In this document: positions 17,705 to 25,675 of the stretch, in pieces
Layout of the letters: each line of letters starts with the position of its first letter
Position numbering within the stretch: position 1 is the stretch's first letter
Assembly (NCBI GenBank): GCA_041395945.1
Contig: JAWKZN010000001.1
Coordinates: forward strand, 1,178,001 to 1,242,000
DNA length: 64,000 nucleotides
DNA from: Pseudomonadales bacterium
Lineage (GTDB): Bacteria > Pseudomonadota > Gammaproteobacteria > Pseudomonadales > Azotimanducaceae
Direction of reading: 5' to 3'
Notes under the pieces: model-generated
Told to the model about the DNA's origin: nothing
Seen by the model: the letters and a program-made list of their open reading frames with translations, nothing else
Databases searched by the model: none
Program-made: the position numbers and the translations under genes

Positions 17705-18801
17705 TCCAGCGGATGTCTGCGCTGTTGCCTGGTCAGCTGCTGGCTGGCGCGCTAATGATCCTGGCACCCGTCTCCGCTCAGTCGGCCGAGACCCTCGATG
17801 GCGCCTTCGGTCTGCGCTTCGATGCTGCGGTTCCCGAACAGGTGCTTGGCGCGAGTACGCTGGCACCGGCTGATCTGCCCCATCGGCCCTTTGCTGACGA
17901 ATACCCGCCGGAGCGTGCCGGCTGGTTCTACTTCACCCCTGTCATCGCCCCGGATCCCCTGGGTGCTGCCCGTTATCAGGTGCTGGTGACCGGTAACGGC
18001 CAGCCGGCGCTGATCCTGGCCCGACTGGTGGGCCATGGCTGCAATGAGACCTATACCTGGCTGGTCGATTCGCTCACCCGCAAATACGCGATCAAGGATG
18101 ACCCGGCGGTGCTGCCGCGTCCGCCCTACCTGCAGGCCGCCAGTTTTCAGGTCGATGGTGTGAGCGTCGATCTCGCCTGCGGCAGGGATCTGGTGCTGGC
18201 CTATACCCTGCCATCAGGTATCAGGCGCTGGCAGGCGGAGCAGGTGGCGCTGGAAAACGCGCGGGAGACCGAGGCCCAGCGTCTTGTCGAAGTGGCCAGG
18301 CGGATTGAGCGGGCAGAGGCGCGCGCCTATGCCGACACCTTCACCCACGGCGAGAAGTTCCGCCTGGATGGCGGGCTTGGTCTGATTTTCGGCGAACCGT
18401 TCAGGACCACGGTACCGCATACGCCAGACGTACCCTTCGCCATGCGGCCGCCGCGCCTGCCGCCGCCGTTCGACACCGGCAGCTTCGAACTGACACTGGA
18501 TCCGGAAGATGTGCCCATCAGGCTGGAGGGGTCGATCCCGGATCCCGATGGCAGACATTACGAAAAAATTACCGGGGCGCTGCAGGCAAAATTCGGTGCT
18601 GCTATGAAAGACACGGATCGTCATCGGATCTTCCGGGTCAACGGCAACTACTTCACCCTGCGGCAGATCAGGGACCGAACTGATATCACACTGATCGATA
18701 TTCGTGCGCAGAAGGCTCAGGAGGCGCGGGCGGCAGCCGCAAAGGCGGCCGAACTGGCGGCAGCGGAAGCGAGGTTCAAAGCGGAGACGGAAGGACTCTG
18801 A
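17698..18801 (+). CDS. periplasmic protein of unknown function
   Basis: A 367-residue protein with a signal peptide (hydrophobic LLPGQLLAGALMILAPVSAQSA, likely cut after QSA). The GTG at 17698 keeps an arginine in the n-region and overlaps the lipoprotein stop; an ATG at 17713 is an alternative. The mature part has two similar segments near residues 35 and 230 (GAFGLRFDAAVPEQVL and GGLGLIFGEPFRTTV), followed by a helical, alanine-rich C-terminal tail (QKAQEARAAAAKAAELAAAEA). No family is recognised. It probably works with the preceding small lipoprotein at the envelope. Confidence 0.65.
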   Translation: MLIQRMSALLPGQLLAGALMILAPVSAQSAETLDGAFGLRFDAAVPEQVLGASTLAPADLPHRPFADEYPPERAGWFYFTPVIAPDPLGAARYQVLVTGNGQPALILARLVGHGCNETYTWLVDSLTRKYAIKDDPAVLPRPPYLQAASFQVDGVSVDLACGRDLVLAYTLPSGIRRWQAEQVALENARETEAQRLVEVARRIERAEARAYADTFTHGEKFRLDGGLGLIFGEPFRTTVPHTPDVPFAMRPPRLPPPFDTGSFELTLDPEDVPIRLEGSIPDPDGRHYEKITGALQAKFGAAMKDTDRHRIFRVNGNYFTLRQIRDRTDITLIDIRAQKAQEARAAAAKAAELAAAEARFKAETEGL

Positions 18802-18832
18802 GCTGACGGCCGCTCAGTTGGCCTCACGTATC

Positions 18833-19468
18833 TCAGGCTCGGGCGCGGGCTCTGGCGCTGGCAGCCAGTTTCAGCTGCTCCCGGGTGTGGAAGCCGGCCT
18901 TCTCCAGGCGCTGATTGCATTCCCCGTAAACCCCGCCCAGGCGATCGAGCACGAATCGGGCAAACAGGCTCTGCACCAGCGCTATGGCGTTGTTGTCGAA
19001 GTCCAGGGAGCGACACGAAGCCAGGAAGTTATAGGAGATCTGATAGGGGCTGATCGGGATGCTGACATTGCGCTCGTTACGATCCGTGGCATCTGCGGTG
19101 CGCTCGGTGATCGCCTGCAGCAGCAGCCCGAAGTGGGACGTGCACTTCTCCGCCATGGACCGGGCCATGGCATCCATTTCCACATCGTATTCGGTATCGA
19201 ATTCGTATTTCTCACCGTACCAGTAGTCCAGACCGCGCTGCATGCGCTTGGCAAACGCCTGGATCAGGTTTGAGCGACGGAACCGCATTTCCCGCATCAG
19301 ATCGAAACAGCTGCGCTGCTGGCGTTCGTCTTCCTCGTGCTGGTAGGCGAGCTCAAACAGGCCATCTTCGATGTTTGAATAGAGGCCATCCATCAGATGC
19401 AGCAACTCCCCTGTCACCTTGTGATGCATAGCCGTGAAGACGTTGCGGGGATCGAACTGCTGTCCCAT
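18833..19468 (-). CDS. DUF1631-like protein
   Basis: An approximately 211-residue cytoplasmic, helix-rich protein beginning MGQQFDPRNVF; AGAGAG lies just upstream of the ATG at 19468. An ATG at 19537 would add 23 unlikely residues. The block LFELAYQHEEDERQQRSCFDLMREMRFRR resembles, from memory, the N-terminal region of much longer DUF1631 proteins (LFE.A...... YFDAMREVRLKR). It would then be a stand-alone short version. DUF1631 function is unknown. It lies downstream of gspM on the same strand but 150 bases away. Confidence 0.6.
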   Translation of the reverse strand: MGQQFDPRNVFTAMHHKVTGELLHLMDGLYSNIEDGLFELAYQHEEDERQQRSCFDLMREMRFRRSNLIQAFAKRMQRGLDYWYGEKYEFDTEYDVEMDAMARSMAEKCTSHFGLLLQAITERTADATDRNERNVSIPISPYQISYNFLASCRSLDFDNNAIALVQSLFARFVLDRLGGVYGECNQRLEKAGFHTREQLKLAASARARARA

Positions 19469-19620
19469 CGCGCTCTCTTGTGCTGAACCGTACGCAGGAG
19501 AGTCTAGGGGGATGAGCGGTCGAAAACATTGAATCAATGGTGATCGAAACTGCCAACCGCGTCATAAAGCGCCGATTTGTGCCCTATTCTGTCGTCGTTG
19601 GGCGTCTGTCGGGCGGCCCG

Positions 19621-20130
19621 CTAAAGCAGGCGGATCTGGGCGTTGACGATGCCGGGCTGCCCTTCTGCGTCAACCGAGATGCGCTGCACGCTCACACTGT
19701 TGTTCTCGAGCAGGGCGCCGAGCCAGGACAGAACCGTGTTGAAGGCCTGCGCCTGTATGACCACGCTGACCGCACCGTCGGCCTCGGGTTGAATCCGGTT
19801 CAGGCGCAGGCCCTGTACGTTTGCCGTCCGGGTGATCACCGGGAGCAGTGAACGCTGGCTGCCGGCACCACTCGCCTGGCTGCCCCGGGCCCTCGCGGCT
19901 GCCTCGTTGGCCTGCATGAAGTCCCAGAGCTCCTGTGCGTTCTGGTAGCGGTTGGCCTCGAGATCGCGCCAGTCGCTGATCGGCTTCCACAGCAGCGACC
20001 ATGCGAGCACCAGGATCAGCGCCGTGAGCACTGCCAGTATCAGCGGTCGCTCCCCGGGCTCCCGGCCCAGATACCAGCGATGGGCAGCGCTGTTTTCGAA
20101 CCAGGTGCCCACGGAAGAGATGAGGCTCAT
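19621..20130 (-). CDS. gspM: type II secretion system protein M
   Basis: A 169-residue inner-membrane protein of the assembly platform. It has a short cytoplasmic start, one transmembrane helix (LILAVLTALILVLAWSLLW), then a periplasmic ferredoxin-like domain ending in SVQRISVDAEGQPGIVNAQIRL. Partner of GspL, with which its gene overlaps by 4 bases. It is the last gsp gene of the run. Confidence 0.9.
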   Translation of the reverse strand: MSLISSVGTWFENSAAHRWYLGREPGERPLILAVLTALILVLAWSLLWKPISDWRDLEANRYQNAQELWDFMQANEAAARARGSQASGAGSQRSLLPVITRTANVQGLRLNRIQPEADGAVSVVIQAQAFNTVLSWLGALLENNSVSVQRISVDAEGQPGIVNAQIRLL

Positions 20131-21374
20131 GTGCCCTGCCCTCCCAGCAGTCGGATTCTGGCGCGTACCCCGCCGGACTGCTGCTCAGCAGAAGTGATTT
20201 CCACCCGCACATCCATCTGGGCGAGTTTCTGTTTCAGCTTCTCCAGTTCGTCGTAGTTCCCCAGCAGCAGATCGGCTGCCAGCTCGTCCCGGGCATCGGT
20301 GTAGGTCAGGCTCAGGACTCCGGTGGTGCGATCGACACCCTGGGCCAGCCAGCCCAGAAAAGTGGTGAAGCCGGCGCTGCCACCGGCAGACTGGCCGAGT
20401 TTCTGCTGCATCTGTCGGCGCACATTGACGATACGCTGCTCGGCCGGAAAAAGTTCCCGATACAGATCTTCGGAGCTGGCTTCCAGTGCACTGGCACGAC
20501 TCCCGGCCCAGAACCCCTGGGCAATCATCGAGATGAAGCCCACCAGCACCCAGATCCCTGCCAGGCTGGCGACAGCGCGCCAGCGGCCGAAACTGGCACT
20601 TGCTGGACGCACGGGCGTGAAGGGCCCCTGGAGGAGATTCAGGCGCTCAGCGCCTTTGCGCCAGCTGGCGGCGAAATAGGTCAGCGCCGCGGCGTAGTGC
20701 TCGTCCGGCAGCTGAACTTCGAGCTCCGGATCGAGCTGTCCTCTTTCCAGATCCGTCGGTGTGCCATGCACGAAGTGCAGCCGCTCAACCTCGAGCGCCG
20801 ATACCGCCAGGATCAGATTCTCCCTGTCCACACTCGCTGCCTGATCCTTCGTTCTGATCAGCGCGGTCTGGTGGTCGAGCAGCACGCTGGCCGTGCCGGC
20901 TTCCGTTGGCAGCAACTCAGCGTCTGCGACCAGGTAACCCGGATTGAGGCCCAGTTCGCGCAGGCAGGTCAGCCAGTCTTCGACAAAGCTGCGCGCGATC
21001 AGCTGCACCCGGGTGGGGTGTCCGCGGCGGATGGCCGCGTGGGCCAGGTGCATGCCGTCGATGTCTGTGGCAACAAACTCCTCGACCACAAAGGGCAGCG
21101 CGCGCCGGATCTGGCCGATGCTGCGGCCGGGAACATCACAGCTTACCGCCAGCACGTGTTCGGTCGGCACGATCACTACCAGATTGTCCGGATTCTGCAG
21201 CCAGTCCGCGGACGGGTCGATCAGATCACTCAAGCCCCGGTAATCAGTGGTGCCACTGGCGCGAACGCTGCCATCGCTCTCTTCGATGAGCCACTCACAC
21301 TGCAGCCGATAGCCGTCTTCGTGGCGGCTGGCCGGGGATTTCAGGCGGATGAAGAGGGTTGGCATGGAATTCAA
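20127..21374 (-). CDS. gspL: type II secretion system protein L
   Basis: A 415-residue bitopic protein. The N-terminal cytoplasmic actin-like domain (to about residue 240) recruits the GspE ATPase. One membrane helix (AVASLAGIWVLVGFISMIAQGF) follows, then a periplasmic ferredoxin-like domain. The gene overlaps both gspK and gspM by 4 bases, so translation is coupled. Length and layout are as in the family. Confidence 0.92.
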   Translation of the reverse strand: MNSMPTLFIRLKSPASRHEDGYRLQCEWLIEESDGSVRASGTTDYRGLSDLIDPSADWLQNPDNLVVIVPTEHVLAVSCDVPGRSIGQIRRALPFVVEEFVATDIDGMHLAHAAIRRGHPTRVQLIARSFVEDWLTCLRELGLNPGYLVADAELLPTEAGTASVLLDHQTALIRTKDQAASVDRENLILAVSALEVERLHFVHGTPTDLERGQLDPELEVQLPDEHYAAALTYFAASWRKGAERLNLLQGPFTPVRPASASFGRWRAVASLAGIWVLVGFISMIAQGFWAGSRASALEASSEDLYRELFPAEQRIVNVRRQMQQKLGQSAGGSAGFTTFLGWLAQGVDRTTGVLSLTYTDARDELAADLLLGNYDELEKLKQKLAQMDVRVEITSAEQQSGGVRARIRLLGGQGT

Positions 21375-22375
21375 GTTCCGGCTTCCTGAGCGGCGCCGTC
21401 ACCCTCGACGTCGTCCGCACTGAACAGGGACCGGAATGACCGGCCGAAATCCCGGCTGAGCAGAGTGATTACACCATCCTCCGGGGCGCGACGCAGTACG
21501 GAGGCAAGCTCGGTAATGCTCTCCCCCACCTGGGCGCGGATCTGTACTTCGAAATACTCGCTGGTAACGCTGAGCGCGTCAACGGCGCCCTGCAGTTCGA
21601 CCTGCTGTGAGGTGATCTCGTTAACACTGGTATAGGTCCGCACACCTTCGGTGATCGCCAGCATCTGTACCTCGCTCAGTGCGGGGTGCAGGGCGGCGAG
21701 AGCGATCGCGCTGGCGGTGTTGATGTTCAGCTGCAGGCGATCGCTGGGAATGACACAGACTGCGCTGGAAAGCTGCTCGAGCTGTTCGGCTTCCATATCC
21801 CGCAGCAGCGCGAGCTCACTGACATGGCCCGCACTGCGATTGGCCGTTCGATAGGGGCGTTCACGCAGCAGGTACTCGCCGTCCTCCGCACCGTAGGCGG
21901 AAATCTCCTCGTCCGGATCGATCCAGTCGATCCAGGCATCGGCGATCGTGTCGGGCAGGTTCAGGTGGCGCAATAGAGTGCGGAATCGCTCGAGTCCGAG
22001 GGTGCCGCTGCCGCCGGAGTTGAGCGCCACGCTGTTGAGATTGAAACAGCCGTTCAGATCTCGAATCTGGATTTCCAGAAAGCCGTCTTCCACTTCGAAT
22101 GGGGCGAGTGGCTGGGCCCAGGCCTCGGTCAGATTGTCGACTCCCTGCCCCGTCTGGCTCCAGTCCTCATAGAGTATCTGACGGGCGAAGGCCTCTCCGC
22201 CCAGGGCATATTCGAGCGCCTGGTCTCCGGAGAACGTCTGGCGCGCCTGGGCGACGACCAGGGACTGTCGCCCCACCATCTGATATGTGATGGCTGACAG
22301 CAGAGCGAGAATCAGCAGCACGCTGAGCAGGACCACTCCCGACTGGCGGGTGGGCCGCCAATGCCCTCCAGGCAC
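21371..22375 (-). CDS. gspK: type II secretion system minor pseudopilin K
   Basis: A protein of about 334 residues. The GTG at 22375 gives a short leader ending RQSG, then the type IV pilin hydrophobic helix VVLLSVLLILALLSAI, with cleavage after the glycine by prepilin peptidase. The frame stays open further upstream, but that would overlap gspJ and lack a proper leader. GspK is the large tip pseudopilin with an alpha domain inserted; LNGCFNLNSV and LQLNINTAS are typical. As usual for GspK, the +5 glutamate is missing. Overlaps gspL by 4 bases. Confidence 0.9.
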   Translation of the reverse strand: MPGGHWRPTRQSGVVLLSVLLILALLSAITYQMVGRQSLVVAQARQTFSGDQALEYALGGEAFARQILYEDWSQTGQGVDNLTEAWAQPLAPFEVEDGFLEIQIRDLNGCFNLNSVALNSGGSGTLGLERFRTLLRHLNLPDTIADAWIDWIDPDEEISAYGAEDGEYLLRERPYRTANRSAGHVSELALLRDMEAEQLEQLSSAVCVIPSDRLQLNINTASAIALAALHPALSEVQMLAITEGVRTYTSVNEITSQQVELQGAVDALSVTSEYFEVQIRAQVGESITELASVLRRAPEDGVITLLSRDFGRSFRSLFSADDVEGDGAAQEAGT

Positions 22376-22419
22376 CCGGAGAGCGTCCCCGGGAGGGCGG
22401 GTCTTTGCTGCGCATGTCT

Positions 22420-23022
22420 TCACAGCTCGGGCACCGTCCACAAACGCTCGATCGCCCCGAATGGCGCCACTTCCAGCCTGAGGATTATTCCAGCCAGGCG
22501 CAGGTTCGGATCGCTGCGGAAATCGCCGAGCAAGGGCCAGAAGCTGTGCTCGTTGCCGCTCATATCCAGGGCACTGAACTCGACGTTCTCCACATCGGTG
22601 AGCAGCTGCTGAAGCTCGGGCAGGGTGTCCGGGGAGCGATCCAGCACCGGCCACCAGGCTCGATACAGTTTGCCCTCTTCCACCACGAAGCCCACCCGCT
22701 GGAGTTCGGAGCGGGGATGGCCCAGAGGGTTACGCCAGCCTGCGCGAGTGAACTCTGCCATTCCGCCTGCGTCGATGATCAGGGGCTCGACCGGGTCCCC
22801 CAGCTGATCGCGGACGCCGCGGCTGTTCATCTGCATGATGTCGCGCTGGAGGATGAGCATGGCACGCTGCACCTCTGCCAGGCGCCCGCCCCGTTCCGCC
22901 AGGGTGCGCTCATTGTCGAGGACGCGCCCGACAATCTGGGAGGCGATGACGCCGAGAATGGCGAAGACACTCAACACCACCAGGACTTCGAGCAGGGTGA
23001 ATCCGCTGTGGCTACGCTTCAT
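22420..23022 (-). CDS. gspJ: type II secretion system minor pseudopilin J
   Basis: A 200-residue pseudopilin. From the ATG at 23022 the leader is MKRSHSG, followed by the methylation motif FTLLEVLVVLSVFAILG with the +5 Glu. The mature part forms a beta-rich globular head (AMLILQRDIMQMNSRGVRD; RVGFVVEEGKLYR). It forms the tip complex with GspI and GspK. An upstream in-frame start exists but adds no pilin signal. Confidence 0.92.
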   Translation of the reverse strand: MKRSHSGFTLLEVLVVLSVFAILGVIASQIVGRVLDNERTLAERGGRLAEVQRAMLILQRDIMQMNSRGVRDQLGDPVEPLIIDAGGMAEFTRAGWRNPLGHPRSELQRVGFVVEEGKLYRAWWPVLDRSPDTLPELQQLLTDVENVEFSALDMSGNEHSFWPLLGDFRSDPNLRLAGIILRLEVAPFGAIERLWTVPEL

Positions 23023-23027
23023 GTCCT

Positions 23028-23453
23028 TCAGTACCGCCCCACGAACACGGTCAGCTGATCCAGGGGGCCGATTTCCTCCGCATCCCGGATCTCGAAAACT
23101 TCCACGCCGACCCGATGCAGCCAGGGGTGAGAAGTGCTCGCTATGTCGACATCGATGCGCCATTCCCGACCACTCATGAAAGCCCGCTCGCTGCGCCGGC
23201 CGGTTGGCAGCGCTTCACCAGAGGAGAGGCTGGCGATTCTCATCCGATTGACATGATTCTCGGCGACCCAGTGCGCCACGGTGCGACGCTCGAGGCTGAA
23301 GGTCTGATTCACGACCTCACCGACACGGCTGCTCACCGTGAAACCTAGAATGGCGAAAACCACCAGCGCGATCAGTACTTCAACCAGGGTAAAGCCCCGC
23401 TGCCGGGGTGGGCGGTAAGTGGATCCCGCCAGCAACCGCAGACAGCGCCTCAT
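23028..23453 (-). CDS. gspI: type II secretion system minor pseudopilin I
   Basis: A 141-residue pseudopilin with leader ending RQRG, then FTLVEVLIALVVFAILG with the +5 Glu. The globular part contains ERRTVAHWVAENHVNRMR, the usual GspI helix motif. The gene overlaps gspH by 4 bases and leaves 5 bases to gspJ. GspI starts tip assembly. Confidence 0.93.
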   Translation of the reverse strand: MRRCLRLLAGSTYRPPRQRGFTLVEVLIALVVFAILGFTVSSRVGEVVNQTFSLERRTVAHWVAENHVNRMRIASLSSGEALPTGRRSERAFMSGREWRIDVDIASTSHPWLHRVGVEVFEIRDAEEIGPLDQLTVFVGRY

Positions 23454-24007
23454 GCGCCGGACTCGTCACGGCTGGCAGTCACCCGGGACAGACCGTCACT
23501 GGCCACCAGCCAGGCCGGTGCCCGCTCTCCGGGTTCGAGATACAGCGAAAAGGGTGTGATCTCACCGCTCGAAAACAGCAGGATCTGGGGCAGGTCCTGT
23601 TCCTCGGCGAACGGAATTTCGCCCACGCCTTCCGTGCGCAGCCGCAGGCTGACCTGATCGGGCAGATCGGCAGTCGCGAAGGGCCGGGCTTCCTGGATGA
23701 CCCATCTGGCTGCCTGCGGATCAAATTCCGCAAAGTGGTAGTCGTCCTTTTCGATGTACACGCCCCACTCCCGGTTGCGGGTCAGGGCCTGCTGGCGGGC
23801 CATCTCGAAGCGGGTCGCGAGGCGCTGGGCGGCACCCTTGAGATCCTGAGCCCGGTCGGCGCCGGTAAAGCCGAGTACGACCGTGCCGGTCAGGATGGCC
23901 ACGATGGTGAGCACGACCAGGATTTCCAGCAGGGTAAAACCTGCTCCGGCCAGCGCCGCTGGCGCAACACGGGAACGTCTACAGGTCTTCGTAGCGTATG
24001 TCGGCAT
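23450..24007 (-). CDS. gspH: type II secretion system minor pseudopilin H
   Basis: A 185-residue pseudopilin with a rather long leader (about 22 residues, ending AGAG), then FTLLEILVVLTIVAILTG with +5 Glu. The head region has LATRFEMARQQALTRNREWGVY, typical of GspH. The start at 24007 lies within the end of gspG (29-base overlap), so coupling is likely; a later start would shorten the leader. Confidence 0.92.
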   Translation of the reverse strand: MPTYATKTCRRSRVAPAALAGAGFTLLEILVVLTIVAILTGTVVLGFTGADRAQDLKGAAQRLATRFEMARQQALTRNREWGVYIEKDDYHFAEFDPQAARWVIQEARPFATADLPDQVSLRLRTEGVGEIPFAEEQDLPQILLFSSGEITPFSLYLEPGERAPAWLVASDGLSRVTASRDESGA

Positions 24008-24401
24008 TCAGTCCTTCCCCGCCCTCCGCGCCGTCCGCGCCCAGGGAAAAGAGGGCGAAACCGGACTCGGTGCGCTCATAAACATAGGGTGAACCCCAGG
24101 GGTCCGTGGGCAGGTTCTTGATATAGCCCTCTGGGTTGTAGTTCTTCGGTTCCGGAAAACCGCTGGGTTTGCTGGCGAGGGCTTCGATCCCCTGATCGGT
24201 GGACGGGTACTGGAAGTTGTCCAGGCGGTAGATGTCCAGGGCATTGGCCAGCGCCCGGATGTCACTCTGGGCGGCAGTGATACGGGCCTGGTCCGGCCGA
24301 CCCAGGAGATTGGGTACGATGATGGCCCCGAGGATGCCGACAATCACCACCACCACCAGAATTTCGATGAGGGTGAATCCTGTATTTGCCTTGCCTTTCA
24401 T
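23979..24401 (-). CDS. gspG: type II secretion system major pseudopilin G
   Basis: A 140-residue protein and main subunit of the pseudopilus. The leader MKGKANTG precedes FTLIEILVVVVIVGILGA with +5 Glu. The head shows ALDIYRLDNFQYPSTDQGIEAL and NLPTDPWGSPYVY, diagnostic of GspG and including the calcium-site region. Four bases separate it from gspF. Confidence 0.96.
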   Translation of the reverse strand: MKGKANTGFTLIEILVVVVIVGILGAIIVPNLLGRPDQARITAAQSDIRALANALDIYRLDNFQYPSTDQGIEALASKPSGFPEPKNYNPEGYIKNLPTDPWGSPYVYERTESGFALFSLGADGAEGGEGLNADIRYEDL

Positions 24402-24405
24402 CCAG

Positions 24406-25626
24406 TTACACCAATTGATTCATGTTGAGTATTGGCAGCAGTATGGCCATTACGATAAACATTACCAGGCCACCCATCACAACCAGCATCAGTGGCTCAA
24501 ACAGACGGACCAGGGTGGTGACGATGCGTTCCACCTCTGCCTGCTGATAGATGGCAACTTTTTCCAGCATGGTGTCGAGCTCTCCACTCGATTCGCCACT
24601 GGCCACCATGTGCAGCAGCATCGGGGGGAAATATCCGACCCCTTCCAGGGCAATGCGGAGGCTGGAGCCTTCACTCACCCGCTGGGTGGCCTCCGCCAGG
24701 CGACGCTTGATCCAGTCGTTTGCGACCACTTCGGCGGCGATGTGCATCGCGTCCACCAGTGGCACGCCGCTGCTGGTGAGAATACTGAGCGTGTTGGCGA
24801 ACCGTGCGGCGTTGCTGCTGCGGGCAATCCGCGCGACTAAGGGAATTTTCAGCTTCTGCCGGTCCCAGGTCAGCCGGGGACCGGGTTGTGAGAGCAGCCA
24901 GCGCAGGAACATCACCAGTCCCACCACGAGGAGGATGAGCAGCCACCACCAGTCCCGGGCCAGCTCCGAGGCAGCGATGAGAAACCGGGTCGAAAGGGGC
25001 AGATCCTGCCCCATATTGACCAGAACACCGACCATGTCCGGGACCACATAAACCATGAGAGCGCCGACAATGGCGAAGGCCAGCAGCGTCAGCACCGCCG
25101 GATAGAGCATGGCCATCTGCACATCGCGCTGTGACTCGAACTGGCGCTCCTGATAGTCCGCAAGATTTTCCAGCACCTTGTCCAGATGCCCGGACTGTTC
25201 CCCCGCGGCGACCGTGGAACGGTACAGTCCGGCGAAACTGCGCGGGTATTCCGCCAGGCTGGCAGCGAGTGAATGACCTTCGAGCACGCGGCTGCGGATA
25301 CCGAGCACCAGTGAACGAACATGCTGTTTTTCAGACTGCTGAGCGATCGCGGCAAGGGCTTCTTCGATGGGCAGGCTGGCGGCAATCAGTGTGGCGAGCT
25401 GGCGGGTAAAGAGGACCCGATCCAGAGCGCCGAGACGCCGGCTGAAGCGCCAGGCGCCGCTGCTGGTGCTGGAACGGACCCTGCGTTCGCTGGCCGCATC
25501 GACCTGCAGAGGAATGAGTCCCTGATCGCGCAGCAGCTGGCGGATCTGGCGCAGACTGTCTGCCTCCAGTACCCCCTTTTTCTGTCTGCCCCGGGCGTCC
25601 AGGGCGGTGTATTCAAAAGCCGCCAT
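24406..25626 (-). CDS. gspF: type II secretion system inner-membrane platform protein F
   Basis: A 406-residue polytopic platform protein. It has two GspF domains: the first around LDRVLFTRQLATLIAASLPIEEAL, the second around ARSSNAARFANTLSILTSSGVPLVDAM. Each is followed by a hydrophobic helix region, and the protein ends ILLPILNMNQLV. Full length. The last 60 bases are noticeably AT-rich despite encoding the most conserved C-terminal motif. Confidence 0.96.
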   Translation of the reverse strand: MAAFEYTALDARGRQKKGVLEADSLRQIRQLLRDQGLIPLQVDAASERRVRSSTSSGAWRFSRRLGALDRVLFTRQLATLIAASLPIEEALAAIAQQSEKQHVRSLVLGIRSRVLEGHSLAASLAEYPRSFAGLYRSTVAAGEQSGHLDKVLENLADYQERQFESQRDVQMAMLYPAVLTLLAFAIVGALMVYVVPDMVGVLVNMGQDLPLSTRFLIAASELARDWWWLLILLVVGLVMFLRWLLSQPGPRLTWDRQKLKIPLVARIARSSNAARFANTLSILTSSGVPLVDAMHIAAEVVANDWIKRRLAEATQRVSEGSSLRIALEGVGYFPPMLLHMVASGESSGELDTMLEKVAIYQQAEVERIVTTLVRLFEPLMLVVMGGLVMFIVMAILLPILNMNQLV

Positions 25627-25675
25627 GATGTGCGCTAAAAAGGCGCTGTTACCTCGATGTTCGCGCCGGGGCGCC

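Noticed and set aside
19670..20212. Overlapping frame of 180 codons across gspM/gspL
   Set aside because: Out-of-frame shadow of two well-supported gsp genes.
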